Shown here piece by piece: positions 7,682-16,660 of a stretch of 28,233 nt of DNA. Source of the stretch: Methanolobus sp. UBA118 (lineage in GTDB: Archaea > Halobacteriota > Methanosarcinia > Methanosarcinales > Methanosarcinaceae); contig DACO01000097.1 of assembly GCA_002508635.1 (NCBI GenBank), positions 1 through 28,233 of the forward strand. Direction: 5' to 3'. The translations under genes and the position numbers were made by a program. Under the pieces are notes generated by a model. The model was not told the DNA's origin. It searched no databases and saw only the letters and a list, made by a program, of their open reading frames with translations. The stretch's first letter is position 1. Each line of letters starts with the position of its first letter.

Positions 7682-10345
7682 GTGGCAGATAGAAAATTCG
7701 TATATTTTTTCGGGAACGAAGATACAGAAGGTAAAAATAGCATGAAAGATCTGCTGGGCGGCAAAGGTGCCAACCTGGCAGAAATGGCCAACCTGGGAAT
7801 TCCGGTTCCTCCGGGCTTTACTATCACAACTGAGGTTTGTGTGCTCTACCTTGAAAAGGGAGCTTACCCTGATGGTGCACTCGATCAGGTCAATGACGCG
7901 ATCGGGAACCTTGAAAGGGTAACAGGTAAGAAGTTCGGGGATGTGAATAATCCTTTACTGGTTTCGGTAAGGTCAGGTGCACGTGTCTCTATGCCTGGTA
8001 TGATGGATACTGTCCTTAATCTGGGTCTTAATGACGATACTGTTGAAGGTCTTGCAAAAAAAACAGGCAATGAAAGATTTGCATATGACAGTTATCGCAG
8101 ATTCCTTGCAATGTTCGGAGATGTGGTGCTGGGTATAAAACATGAGAATTTCGAAAAGGTCCTTGAGACAAAGAAAGAACAGCTCAATGTAAATCTTGAC
8201 ACGGAACTGACAGTGGATGCACTCAAAGAACTGGTGGAAGATTTCAAAAGGATAATCCGTAAGAAGACGGGTAATGATTTCCCCCAGGATCCACGTGAAC
8301 AACTTCAGATGGCAATTGATGCGGTATTCAATTCATGGAACAACCAGCGTGCCATAAAATACAGACAACTTAACAATATTCCTAAGGACTGGGGTACTGC
8401 TGTCAACGTACAGTCAATGGTCTACGGGAATATGGGTGAGACTTCCGGTACTGGTGTTGCCTTTACAAGGGATCCTGCAACAGGTAAGAAGGAATTCTTT
8501 GGTGAATATCTGATCAATGCACAGGGAGAAGACGTTGTGGCAGGTATCAGGACCCCGCAGCCCATTGACACCCTCAAGCAGACAATGCCGGATGCTTATG
8601 CACAGCTTGTCGACATCTACCAGAAACTTGAGAATCACTTCAAGGACATGCAGGATATCGAGTTTACCATCGAGGAAGGTAATCTGTACATGCTCCAGAC
8701 CAGGACTGGTAAAAGGACTGCTGCTGCCGCCTTAAATATTGCTGTGGACATGGTCAATGAAGGTCTCATTGACAAAAGAACAGCTCTTACAAGGGTAAAA
8801 CCTGAGCAGATAGACCAGCTTTTACATCCCATGATCGATCCGGAGTCCGAATATGAGATTATTGCCACAGGTCTGCCTGCATCGCCGGGTGCTGCTGTGG
8901 GTAAGGTTGTTTTCACTGCCGAGCATGCAGAGGAAATGGCTGCCATGGAAGAAAAAGTAATTCTGGTCAGGGCTGAAACCTCTCCTGAAGATATTGGAGG
9001 TATGGATGCGGCTCAGGGAATACTTACGGTTCGTGGCGGTATGACATCACACGCTGCAGTTGTTGCCAGGGGTATGGGAAAACCCTGTGTGGCAGGCTGT
9101 GGTGCTGTGAGTATAGATATGACTGAAAAGGTCTTTACCATTGATGAGCTCCAGATAAGCGAGGGTGAATTCATCTCTATTGATGGTGCAAAAGGATGTG
9201 TCATCAAGGGAGAGGTGGACCTCATAACTCCTGGCGTCACCGGGGAACTGGAAACCCTGCTCACATGGGCCGACGAAGTAAGAAAGATGGGAGTCAGGAC
9301 AAACGCCGACACTCCTCACGATGCTCTTGTTGCCAGGGAATTCGGTGCAGAAGGTATCGGCCTGTGCAGAACGGAGCACATGTTCTTTGGAGATGACAGG
9401 ATACCTGTTGTCAGGGAAATGATCCTTGCGGAAGATGAAAAGACCAGAAAGAAGGCTCTCAATAAACTCCTGCCAATGCAAAGGGAGGATTTCATAGGTA
9501 TTTTCCGTGTAATGGAAGGCTATCCCGTAACCATACGCCTGCTTGATCCGCCACTTCACGAGTTCCTGCCAAAATATGATGAACTGGCTGAAAAGTTGAG
9601 GGAACTAGAAGCTACCATGTCGGATGCCAACATGAATGAGATCAATGATCTCAAGGATGTGATGGAACGTGTGGAATCCCTTACAGAGATCAACCCCATG
9701 CTCGGTCACAGGGGTTGCCGTCTTGGTATCACATATCCCGAGATATATGAGATGCAGGTGCAGGCAATCGTTGAAGCTGCATGTGAACTCAAACATGAGG
9801 GTATAGATATAGTACCTGAGATCATGATCCCGCTGATATGTCATGTAAACGAACTCAAATCTGTCAAAGAGCATATTGTAAATGTTGTTGAATCCGTTCT
9901 TAATGATAAGAAAGTCAAGATGGACTATCTGGTAGGTACCATGATCGAGCTTCCAAGGGCAGCACTGACAGCTGACCAGATTGCAGAGGAAGCTGATTTC
10001 TTCTCCTTTGGTACTAACGACCTGACACAGACAACATTCGGCTTCAGCAGGGATGATACAGGTAAGTTCCTTCCTTCATATGTTACAAACTCCATCCTGG
10101 AGAATGATCCGTTCGCAGTTCTTGATCAGGAGGGAGTTGGTCAGCTTGTCAGGATCGGTATTGAAAAAGGCCGTTCCACAAAGCCGGATATCAAGATTGG
10201 TATCTGCGGTGAGCACGGGGGAGAACCAAGTTCTGTTAAGTTCGGCTACGGTATCGGACTGAACTATGTGAGTTGCTCTCCATTCCGTGTGCCTATAGCC
10301 AGACTTGCATCGGCACAGGCTGTAATCGAAAATGAGGAAGAATAA
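7682..10345 (+). CDS. ppdK: Pyruvate, phosphate dikinase
   Basis: This cytosolic enzyme interconverts pyruvate, ATP and phosphate with phosphoenolpyruvate, AMP and pyrophosphate. In methanogens it supplies PEP for gluconeogenesis. Domains in order: an ATP-grasp nucleotide-binding part (GGKGANLAEM near the N-terminus, TGVAFTRDPATG); the swivelling phosphohistidine domain with GGMTSHAAVVARGMG, where the His is residue 457 (His455 in the Clostridium enzyme); and the C-terminal PEP/pyruvate barrel with GLCRTEHMFF, FGTNDLTQ and ICGEHGGEP (Cys842, equivalent to the catalytic Cys831). I start it at GTG 7682 because of the GGAGG seven bases upstream, giving 887 residues, close to the family norm. A frame-extended ATG at 7664 would add six residues. 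It is monocistronic: divergent from gar1 and ending in a hairpin plus T-run. Confidence 0.97.
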   Translation: MADRKFVYFFGNEDTEGKNSMKDLLGGKGANLAEMANLGIPVPPGFTITTEVCVLYLEKGAYPDGALDQVNDAIGNLERVTGKKFGDVNNPLLVSVRSGARVSMPGMMDTVLNLGLNDDTVEGLAKKTGNERFAYDSYRRFLAMFGDVVLGIKHENFEKVLETKKEQLNVNLDTELTVDALKELVEDFKRIIRKKTGNDFPQDPREQLQMAIDAVFNSWNNQRAIKYRQLNNIPKDWGTAVNVQSMVYGNMGETSGTGVAFTRDPATGKKEFFGEYLINAQGEDVVAGIRTPQPIDTLKQTMPDAYAQLVDIYQKLENHFKDMQDIEFTIEEGNLYMLQTRTGKRTAAAALNIAVDMVNEGLIDKRTALTRVKPEQIDQLLHPMIDPESEYEIIATGLPASPGAAVGKVVFTAEHAEEMAAMEEKVILVRAETSPEDIGGMDAAQGILTVRGGMTSHAAVVARGMGKPCVAGCGAVSIDMTEKVFTIDELQISEGEFISIDGAKGCVIKGEVDLITPGVTGELETLLTWADEVRKMGVRTNADTPHDALVAREFGAEGIGLCRTEHMFFGDDRIPVVREMILAEDEKTRKKALNKLLPMQREDFIGIFRVMEGYPVTIRLLDPPLHEFLPKYDELAEKLRELEATMSDANMNEINDLKDVMERVESLTEINPMLGHRGCRLGITYPEIYEMQVQAIVEAACELKHEGIDIVPEIMIPLICHVNELKSVKEHIVNVVESVLNDKKVKMDYLVGTMIELPRAALTADQIAEEADFFSFGTNDLTQTTFGFSRDDTGKFLPSYVTNSILENDPFAVLDQEGVGQLVRIGIEKGRSTKPDIKIGICGEHGGEPSSVKFGYGIGLNYVSCSPFRVPIARLASAQAVIENEEE

Positions 10346-10358
10346 TTCTATAGTTTCT

Positions 10359-10388
10359 TGATACGGTTTTCTCCGTATCATTTTTATT
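10359..10388 (+). terminator. Hairpin terminator of ppdK
   Basis: TGATACGG pairs perfectly with CCGTATCA around a TTTTCT loop and is followed by TTTTTATT. It starts 14 bases after the ppdK stop codon. Confidence 0.8.
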
Positions 10389-10391
10389 CTA

Positions 10392-10424
10392 ACGGCCATC
10401 CGGCATTTAAATTCCGGTGGTCGT
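10392..10424. terminator. Second hairpin between ppdK and idsA
   Basis: ACGGCCATCCGG pairs with CCGGTGGTCGT with one bulged T and one G-T pair around an AT-rich loop. T-rich sequence follows on the plus strand (ATTTTTATAAA). It may back up the ppdK terminator; other roles are possible. Confidence 0.45.
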
Positions 10425-10513
10425 ATATGATTTTTATAAACTTATCACTTAGTAGTTCTTACTATTTTATGGACCGTGAGGTCACGAACTAAGTTTAAAA
10501 GATAAAAAGCTGA

Positions 10514-10550
10514 ACTAAAAAAAGAAAAACCTGCCTTTCAACAGCAGGTT
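10514..10550 (-). terminator. Hairpin terminator overlapping the idsA stop codon
   Basis: On the minus strand AACCTGC pairs with GCAGGTT (10544-10550 with 10528-10534) around a nine-base loop. A long T-run (TTTCTTTTTTT) follows. The 5' arm begins within the last base of the idsA TGA stop. This is the probable end of the long minus-strand transcription run. Confidence 0.75.
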
Positions 10551-11515
10551 CAGTACGATCTCTGGATCATATAGTCGGCTATTGCCCGTAGTATGTCCTT
10601 TGATTCGGAATCATCCACAACATCTAGCAATTCCTTGCTTCTTGCTATGTATGAAAGTGCAAGATCCCTTGCATATGCTATGGATCCTGATTCTTCCAGC
10701 TCATGAACAGCGTTGTTTATCTCTTCATTGCTGGCATTTCCTTTGCCGAATATGTCAAGCTTTACACCACTGTTTAGGGCATGGATGGCTATAAGGGTCT
10801 TCTTGCCTTCCATGAGGTCACTTCCCCTTACCTTGCCAAGTACCTCTTCCGGGGTGATCATGTCGATAACATCGTCATATATCTGGAATGCGATACCTAT
10901 CAGCCGCCCGAACTCATAAAGAGCGTCTGCGACATCGTCGGATGCTCCGCCAAGGATCGCACCTATCTGGCATGAGGCAGCATAGAGTACACCGGTCTTT
11001 TTCTCGATCATCTCAAGATACTCTTCCTCTGTCACATCCATGCGCTCCTCAAACTCGACATCCATCCACTGTCCTTCGCAGATATCCCTACATGTTCTGG
11101 ACAATATGTCGATACACTTCAGGATCCTGTCAGGGTCTCCTTCTGCGTGTGTGAGTATCTCAAAAGCCTTGGAATACAGCGTATCTCCGGCAAGTATGGC
11201 AGCTGCCTCTCCCCACTTGACATGTACTGCCGGCATTCCCCTGCGGATATCATCCCTGTCCATTATATCGTCATGCACCAGTGTGAAATTATGCACCAGT
11301 TCCACGGCTACGGCAGCAGGGATCACTTTTTCAGGGTCAAAACCCACCGCTTCAGCAGTGATCATCACAATGGCAGGGCGAAGCCTTTTTCCACCTGCAT
11401 CCGGCAGGTAGCGGGCTGCCCTGTAAAGTTCTATGGGTCTGGAGACAGGGAGGTAGTCCTCGATGCCTTTATCAACATGCACAGACCTTTTTTTTATCTC
11501 TCCAATTAAGTCCAT
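10550..11515 (-). CDS. idsA: Short-chain isoprenyl diphosphate synthase (geranylgeranyl/farnesyl diphosphate synthase)
   Basis: A trans-prenyltransferase that condenses IPP with allylic diphosphates to build the C20 (and C15) chains of archaeal lipids. The first aspartate-rich motif DDIMD (residues 82-86, followed by RDD) and the second, YDDVID (from about residue 213), are both intact, as is GGKRLRP near the N-terminus. A phenylalanine lies five residues before the first motif, the position known to limit chain length in archaeal GGPP synthases, so a GGPP product is most likely. I prefer the ATG at 11515 (322 residues including the start); a GTG at 11527 is also in frame. It is the last gene of the isoprenoid block, 36 bases after RNase J, and ends in a terminator. 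Confidence 0.93.
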   Translation of the reverse strand: MDLIGEIKKRSVHVDKGIEDYLPVSRPIELYRAARYLPDAGGKRLRPAIVMITAEAVGFDPEKVIPAAVAVELVHNFTLVHDDIMDRDDIRRGMPAVHVKWGEAAAILAGDTLYSKAFEILTHAEGDPDRILKCIDILSRTCRDICEGQWMDVEFEERMDVTEEEYLEMIEKKTGVLYAASCQIGAILGGASDDVADALYEFGRLIGIAFQIYDDVIDMITPEEVLGKVRGSDLMEGKKTLIAIHALNSGVKLDIFGKGNASNEEINNAVHELEESGSIAYARDLALSYIARSKELLDVVDDSESKDILRAIADYMIQRSY

Positions 11516-11551
11516 ACTAATTCTCACTGTTTTTCTGGTTTTTATATATGA

Positions 11552-12898
11552 TTACTCTTCTTCGATGTAGAGTTCTTCTCCATTCCTTAGAAGGTGCAGT
11601 GTATCGCCAAGTGAATAGCCTGCATCTTCTGCCATCTTGATGTACTCGCTGTGCATCTGTATGGTTCCGTGTGCAGGAATCACATGTTCGGGCTTGAGCA
11701 TACGAAGCAGTTCCCAGTGATCTTCTTTGTATGCATGTCCTGAAACATGCACATCATCGTAGATCCTGGCTCCTTTCATCTTGAGCTTTGTCTCAAGTGA
11801 GTAACGGTTTGCCTGTGTCATAGGGTTTGGAATTATGTTTGCAGAGAAGATTATCCTGTCACCGGTCTCGATCTTGTAGGGTGTTTCTCCGGTTGCGATC
11901 CTTCCAAGTACTGCACCGGGTTCTCCCTGATGTCCGGTTACGACCGGCAGGTACTTGTCCTTACCCTTATCCATGATCTTTTTCAGTGCATTGTCAATAT
12001 CCCTGCGGTTTCCGTATATCTCAACGGTTTCGGGCAGGTCAATGTATCCGAGCTGGTGGGCGGTTGCCACATATCTTTCCATGGACCTTCCAAGGAGTAC
12101 GGGTATCCTTCCCATCTCACCAGCGAACTTGACAATGGAGTTCATACGGGCAATGTGGGATGCAAATGTCGTAACTATCATACCCACATCCGCTTCTTCG
12201 GTACCCAGAAGCACGTCCCTTAGCATCATGTGTGCGATCATCTCGGAAGGAGTTTTTCCGTTCCTGCCAGCATTGGTACTCTCGGTGATCAATGCTATAA
12301 CGCCTTCCTGTCCGAGCTGCTTGAGCCTCTCAAAGTCCGGAAGTTCGCCGACAGTTGGTGTCCTGTCAAGCTTAAAGTCACATGCATATATGATGGATCC
12401 GCTTGGTGTGTGTATTGCCACAAATACCGTATCGATGATACTGTGCTGGGCGTTCACGAACTCAAGAGATATGTCCTTTGTGATCTCCATTGAGTCGCCT
12501 GCCTTCAATGCAACGATATTGTTCTTGACACCGAACTTCCTCTCGGAATCGATCTGATGTTTAACCAGTGCGGTGGTGTACGGTGTTGCGATGATTGGTG
12601 CAGTGTAGCGGTGTGCGAGTTTTGAGATCGCACCTATATGGTCAAGATGTCCGTGAGTACAGACTATGGCACGCACATTTCCATTAACCTCATTCATTAT
12701 TGTGTCGTCCGGAATAGCTCCCATTTCTATCAGTTCAAGGGAGTGCATGCGATCTGTGTCCACATCTTCATGTATCTGGACCCTGTCCAGGCGAAGACCC
12801 ATATCAATGATTATTATATCATCATTTATCCTGATCGCAGTCATATTGCGGCCCATTTCATTATAGCCGCCAACAGCGATTATACCTATTTCAGTCAT
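11552..12898 (-). CDS. rnj: Archaeal ribonuclease J
   Basis: A metallo-beta-lactamase/beta-CASP ribonuclease of 448 residues; archaeal RNase J is known as a 5'-3' exoribonuclease. The zinc motif HGHLDH sits at residues 82-87. Further ligands are seen at NAQHS and CDFKLDRTP. The beta-CASP part includes ESTNAGRNG and TTFASHIARMN, and the C-terminal motifs TGHQGEPG, SGHAYKEDH and PAHGT are present. The protein ends with no KH or other extra domain. A GAGAGGAT ribosome binding site lies a few bases before the ATG. It is inserted between fni and idsA in the same orientation, so an RNA decay enzyme is embedded in an isoprenoid gene run. Confidence 0.93.
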   Translation of the reverse strand: MTEIGIIAVGGYNEMGRNMTAIRINDDIIIIDMGLRLDRVQIHEDVDTDRMHSLELIEMGAIPDDTIMNEVNGNVRAIVCTHGHLDHIGAISKLAHRYTAPIIATPYTTALVKHQIDSERKFGVKNNIVALKAGDSMEITKDISLEFVNAQHSIIDTVFVAIHTPSGSIIYACDFKLDRTPTVGELPDFERLKQLGQEGVIALITESTNAGRNGKTPSEMIAHMMLRDVLLGTEEADVGMIVTTFASHIARMNSIVKFAGEMGRIPVLLGRSMERYVATAHQLGYIDLPETVEIYGNRRDIDNALKKIMDKGKDKYLPVVTGHQGEPGAVLGRIATGETPYKIETGDRIIFSANIIPNPMTQANRYSLETKLKMKGARIYDDVHVSGHAYKEDHWELLRMLKPEHVIPAHGTIQMHSEYIKMAEDAGYSLGDTLHLLRNGEELYIEEE

Positions 12899-12961
12899 AT
12901 ATTATCCTCTCATATTTATAAAAATGTCTGTTTTATCTTATTAATCCTTTATAGATGACAG

Positions 12962-14065
12962 TTAAACTATCTGGAAATCACTCTTCTCAGAGCGCAATGC
13001 AAACTCTTTTGCATCAAAGCCCCGAAGTTCAATGTATTCCTTTGTCCATCCTGTAATTACAGTAGGCGCTGAATGTAGTTTTTTAATATCTCCGCAGCCG
13101 CAGAGGAACATCGCCACTTTAAGCTCATCAAGCATGCGCATGATACTCTCTTCTACTTCGGCCTTTCCTTTCATGGCCGGCTCAACAAAGGGGAGTGCAG
13201 CACTTGCAACAGATGCACCCAGAGCCATGCATTTTGCCATGTCCAGACCGGTCCTCACACCGCCGGTGGCAATAACCGGAAGTGCTGTATTGCATTCGAT
13301 TATACTCGGTACCGTGGGTATTCCGAAATCCCAGAAAAGCTCACCCAGCAGTTCCGACATAATGTCCTCCCTGTCTCTGGCACGGTATACTTCCACACCT
13401 GACCAGCTGGTTCCTCCGACCCCGCCTACATCTATGGCGGAAACTCCCGCTTCCTTTAAGAGCCTTACATCCTCAAGGGATATCCCGGCTCCTGTTTCCT
13501 TAACAATGACCGGGGTCTTGAGTGTACAGATCTCTCTGATGCTTTCCAGTGCACCTGAGGCATCCCTGTCACCTTCCGGTTGTATTGCTTCCTGCAGGAA
13601 GTTCAGATGTATTGCCATGGCATCGGCATCTATCATCTCGATAAGTTTCTCCACACCTTCAACGCCATACTGCTTTATCTGGGCTGCACCGATATTCCCA
13701 TACACAAATGCGTTTGGTGCCTCGTCACGAACGACCCTGAAGGATTCTTCCTGCGCAGGGTCCTCTATGGCTGCCCTCTGGCTGCCGACTCCAATCCCCA
13801 GACCAAGCTCCTCAACTGCACCTGCAAGGGCTGCATTGATCGGTGTGGTGCCGGGGTGTCCTCCGGTAATGGAAGCTATCATGAAAGGTGCTTCTAACCT
13901 TTTTCCAAGGAACTCCACGGACAGATCAATCTCGTCCATTGAAATCTCCGGAAGAGCCCGATGTACAAGCATTATATCGTTAAATCCCGCTCCCAATCTT
14001 CTTGATTCAACAGGACTCGTAGCACATAAATGAAGGTGTTCGATCTTTCTCTGTGAAGTAGTCAT
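12962..14065 (-). CDS. fni: Type 2 isopentenyl-diphosphate delta-isomerase
   Basis: An FMN- and NAD(P)H-dependent enzyme that interconverts IPP and DMAPP. The 367-residue TIM barrel carries the family motifs. SQRAAI lies at 95-100. HLNFLQEAIQPEGDRD begins at His153, with the active-site Gln158-Glu159 region and further acidic ligands. VKETGAGIS, DVGGVGGTSW and ATGGVRTGLD follow as the phosphate/FMN-binding loops. The gene starts 17 bases after the Ipk stop; the ribosome binding site is weak (AGGGAC). It works directly after isopentenyl phosphate kinase and before IdsA. Confidence 0.96.
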   Translation of the reverse strand: MTTSQRKIEHLHLCATSPVESRRLGAGFNDIMLVHRALPEISMDEIDLSVEFLGKRLEAPFMIASITGGHPGTTPINAALAGAVEELGLGIGVGSQRAAIEDPAQEESFRVVRDEAPNAFVYGNIGAAQIKQYGVEGVEKLIEMIDADAMAIHLNFLQEAIQPEGDRDASGALESIREICTLKTPVIVKETGAGISLEDVRLLKEAGVSAIDVGGVGGTSWSGVEVYRARDREDIMSELLGELFWDFGIPTVPSIIECNTALPVIATGGVRTGLDMAKCMALGASVASAALPFVEPAMKGKAEVEESIMRMLDELKVAMFLCGCGDIKKLHSAPTVITGWTKEYIELRGFDAKEFALRSEKSDFQIV

Positions 14066-14082
14066 AATAATGGTCCCTGATC

Positions 14083-14853
14083 TTAAGCTTTTGAAATAGC
14101 AGTGCCAATATTCTCTCCGTTTAAAAAGCCAGAGACATTTCCTTTCTGACCTGCGTTGAAAATGTATGAAGTAATATTTGATGAATCACTTAGGTTTAAC
14201 AGTTCAAGTACCTTTCCCAGCATTCCGCCTGTCACATCGGTACCTGCGGAACCGCTGACAAAGCTTTTGACCTGGTCGAAATTCCCTGGTGTGATCCTTT
14301 CGATGGTGCCGCCGTTTGCGTCAAGCACACCGTTCTCGGCACTTCCGATGCCGATACGTTCTGCTTTCAGTTGAGCTGCAAGGTACGGAACGATCTGATC
14401 TCCCGAAAGGACCGATGTACCAAGTTTTCTATCCATCACCACATCGCCATGTAAGACAGGAACAAAACCACTGGCGATCATTGCCTGTATCTGTTCCAGG
14501 TACATGTCCTTTATTCTGGTGTCCTCTGAAACAATGCAGTTCATGGGATGTACTCCAATTGCGTTGACACCGGCATCGTTTAGAGCATCGACAATGAGTT
14601 TGTTCAGCTTCTTTACCGAGTTATGTGTAATAATACTTCCTTCCGGGTCAAACTTTGCGTTAAGATCATAGCGTTTTGCCTGTGGATGTCCGAAAGAGCC
14701 TGCTCCATGTACAATAACAAGTCCTGCATCACAGCCTGATATTTCCCCGGCAATACGTTCTATTTCTTCAGGTCTGGCAGTGCCTTCATCTTTTCCTTTA
14801 TCGGTAATGACACTTCCGCCTATCTTTAAAATCGTAATACCTTTATTTTTCAT
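14083..14853 (-). CDS. ipk: Isopentenyl phosphate kinase
   Basis: An amino-acid-kinase-fold enzyme that phosphorylates isopentenyl phosphate to IPP, the last kinase step of the archaeal variant mevalonate route. The N-terminal LKIGGSVITDK loop binds ATP. The signature HGAGSFGH includes His56, which matches the catalytic His known for this family and separates it from other amino acid kinases. The frame is open upstream to 15096, but that part only overlaps mevalonate kinase and has no homologous look. The ATG at 14853 gives 256 residues, has GGAG seven bases before it, and starts directly after the mevalonate kinase TAG. Confidence 0.95.
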   Translation of the reverse strand: MKNKGITILKIGGSVITDKGKDEGTARPEEIERIAGEISGCDAGLVIVHGAGSFGHPQAKRYDLNAKFDPEGSIITHNSVKKLNKLIVDALNDAGVNAIGVHPMNCIVSEDTRIKDMYLEQIQAMIASGFVPVLHGDVVMDRKLGTSVLSGDQIVPYLAAQLKAERIGIGSAENGVLDANGGTIERITPGNFDQVKSFVSGSAGTDVTGGMLGKVLELLNLSDSSNITSYIFNAGQKGNVSGFLNGENIGTAISKA

Positions 14854-14854
14854 A

Positions 14855-15763
14855 CTATGGCTCCAGTCTGACGCCTTCCTGCGTGTTACTTGTGAGAATT
14901 GCCTCGGCTCCTTTGTTCCTGATCGCACTGGCAACTTTTCCGGCATCCTGCTTACTGGCAAGTGCAACCATGCATCCTCCTCCGCCTGCTCCTGTGATCT
15001 TTGCGGAGATCGCACCTGCATCCCTTGCTGCATATACCAGCTCTGAAAGCTCAGCTCCTCCCACGCCGATGGCATCGAGAAGACCCTGGTTGACATTCAT
15101 GAGCTTACCCATGGTCTCATAGTCATACCTGTTGACATGCTCCTCGGCCAGATGGGACATCCTGCCTATGTTATTCAATATGGGATCGATTATATCCGGG
15201 AATTCCTGTCTTAACTTTGCGACATTTGCCACAAGTTCCCTGGTTGAAGAGAACTTTCCTGTGTTCCCGACAATAATACTGCATTCCAGACCCTTTAGTC
15301 TGCGGCGCTCCGGTATCATCACCACTCCGCCCATGGTGCTCACATAGGTATCGGTTGGACTTGCGTTTCCCTGCACTTCCCTTTCGATGATATGTCCCAT
15401 GCTAGCAATTTCCTCAAGCTGCAGTCCGCATGAATAAAGCTGGTTCAAAGCCTGTATGCTTGCCACGGTGACAGCTGCGGAAGATCCGAGACCCGAACCC
15501 ACGGGAAGTTCTGAATCGATATGTATTCTCACACCTCGGATATCTCCGAATGTTTTCATCTTTTCGATCACTCTGGAGACGTAGGGATGCACCTCTTGAT
15601 CCAGGCCTGTTGTCCCGAGTACCGATTCGATAACAATGGAGTCATGTTCTTCTGCCTGCACCCTTGTACGCAGGTCGATGGCACAGCATATGGCACTTTG
15701 CCCGTAAACAACTGCGTGTTCACCGAACAGGTACACTTTTCCGGGTGCAGAACACGTTATCAT
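14855..15763 (-). CDS. mvk: Mevalonate kinase
   Basis: A GHMP kinase that converts mevalonate and ATP to 5-phosphomevalonate. Visible motifs are APGKVYLFGEHAVVYG near the N-terminus, the ATP-binding PVGSGLGSSAAV (residues 87-98), SPTDTYVSTMGG with the likely catalytic Asp138, and the C-terminal KITGAGGGGCMVAL. The length of 302 residues is normal. CTGGAG precedes the ATG. It lies 26 bases after the MEMO-family gene and one base before isopentenyl phosphate kinase, an order known in methanogens and haloarchaea. Confidence 0.96.
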   Translation of the reverse strand: MITCSAPGKVYLFGEHAVVYGQSAICCAIDLRTRVQAEEHDSIVIESVLGTTGLDQEVHPYVSRVIEKMKTFGDIRGVRIHIDSELPVGSGLGSSAAVTVASIQALNQLYSCGLQLEEIASMGHIIEREVQGNASPTDTYVSTMGGVVMIPERRRLKGLECSIIVGNTGKFSSTRELVANVAKLRQEFPDIIDPILNNIGRMSHLAEEHVNRYDYETMGKLMNVNQGLLDAIGVGGAELSELVYAARDAGAISAKITGAGGGGCMVALASKQDAGKVASAIRNKGAEAILTSNTQEGVRLEP

Positions 15764-15789
15764 ATTAACTCCAGATCCATCCGCATATC

Positions 15790-16587
15790 TTATTCAACCA
15801 CCAGTGCTGCATATCCTACAACCTGTGAATAATCTCCGCTTACATCTCCGCTGTTTGCATATTTTAGCAGATTGACTTTTTCTGCTCCGAATTCTTTTGA
15901 TGCGGTAAGCATGGCTGCGATGGGTCCGAAACCACAGGCTGTGATATTTCTCTCCTCACGTCTTCTGTAGAATTCCGGTATATCTCCTTTTATTATGGAA
16001 TCTATCAGGTAGTGGTCGTTATCATCTGCCACTTGTGCAGGCTGGTAATGTGTAAAATCGCTGGATGCGATGAAGACGGTTTTCTTACCGCTTGCCTTTG
16101 CAGCACGTGCGACCTCCTGTCCTACTTCCACGGCGGTTTCCTCATCCTGAAGTCCCATGCAGATTGGTAGTATCTTAAAACCTTCTCCGAATCTGTACTG
16201 GAGAAAAGGTAGCTGTACTTCTATGGAATGTTCATACCTGTGTGCTAGCTCGTCATAGTCCACGATAGTTCCGGCAAGGAGTTTTCCCATCTCCTGGTCG
16301 GCTTCTATTTTTCCGAACGGAGTTGACCAGCTTTCCTGTGAAAGAGCGATAGCAGATCCGTATCCCGTATGATTGGGACCGAAGAATACGTAGGTGTCCG
16401 CTTTCGGAAGTACTGCATATGTATGTGCTGCAACCTCTCCCGAATAGATATATCCGGCATGGGGAATCACAGCACCTGTGATGTCCCTTTCCCGGATCTC
16501 TACATTCCTAAAGCATCTGCTAAGTTCTTTCTTAAGGCTCTTCTGATTCGACGGATAAAACTGGCCGGCAACTGTTGTCTGTCTCAT
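15790..16587 (-). CDS. MEMO1-family protein (AmmeMemoRadiSam system protein B family)
   Basis: About 265 residues matching the MEMO1 family, relatives of extradiol dioxygenase folds; the archaeal function is not established. The conserved metal-site set seen in human Memo is present: the His of IPHAGYIYSG, the His of GPNHTGYG, the Asp and His of SSDFTHY, and the Cys of ACGFGP. HSIEVQLPFLQY is also conserved. I chose the ATG at 16587 because GGGGTGA lies eight bases before it and overlaps the in-frame GTG at 16599. It sits between rps2 and mvk, a long-conserved archaeal neighbourhood. No radical SAM (AMMECR/RadiSam) partner gene is seen here, so the three-part system name should not be taken as function. 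Confidence 0.9.
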   Translation of the reverse strand: MRQTTVAGQFYPSNQKSLKKELSRCFRNVEIRERDITGAVIPHAGYIYSGEVAAHTYAVLPKADTYVFFGPNHTGYGSAIALSQESWSTPFGKIEADQEMGKLLAGTIVDYDELAHRYEHSIEVQLPFLQYRFGEGFKILPICMGLQDEETAVEVGQEVARAAKASGKKTVFIASSDFTHYQPAQVADDNDHYLIDSIIKGDIPEFYRRREERNITACGFGPIAAMLTASKEFGAEKVNLLKYANSGDVSGDYSQVVGYAALVVE

Positions 16588-16618
16588 ACTACTCTTCACC
16601 CCTACTGGGATATACGGG

Positions 16619-16629
16619 TTTTTTATATT
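16619..16629 (-). promoter_or_regulatory. Candidate internal TATA box before the MEMO-family/mvk block
   Basis: The minus strand reads AAATATAAAAA in the 73-base gap after rps2. It would start transcription near 16600, just before the ribosome binding site. A small GCCTG/CAGGC hairpin lies between it and the rps2 stop. An internal promoter for the isoprenoid block is plausible but not shown. Confidence 0.35.
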
Positions 16630-16660
16630 TGTAGTATGCCTGTACAGCTAAATGGCAGGC

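Noticed and set aside
9047..9559. 170-codon minus-strand frame opposite ppdK
   Set aside because: Overlaps the catalytic core of ppdK on the other strand and shows no recognisable domain or start signal.
11955..12557. 200-codon plus-strand frame opposite RNase J
   Set aside because: Antisense shadow of a fully recognised gene; Ser/Pro-rich, without a ribosome binding site or known motif.
13032..14033. 333-codon open frame on the plus strand
   Set aside because: It lies entirely opposite fni, whose motifs are complete. The predicted protein is Ser/Pro-rich low-complexity sequence typical of an antisense shadow.
14854..15096. N-terminal extension of the ipk frame into mvk
   Set aside because: It covers only out-of-frame mevalonate kinase sequence, does not look like a protein domain, and the ATG at 14853 has a proper ribosome binding site and the normal family start.
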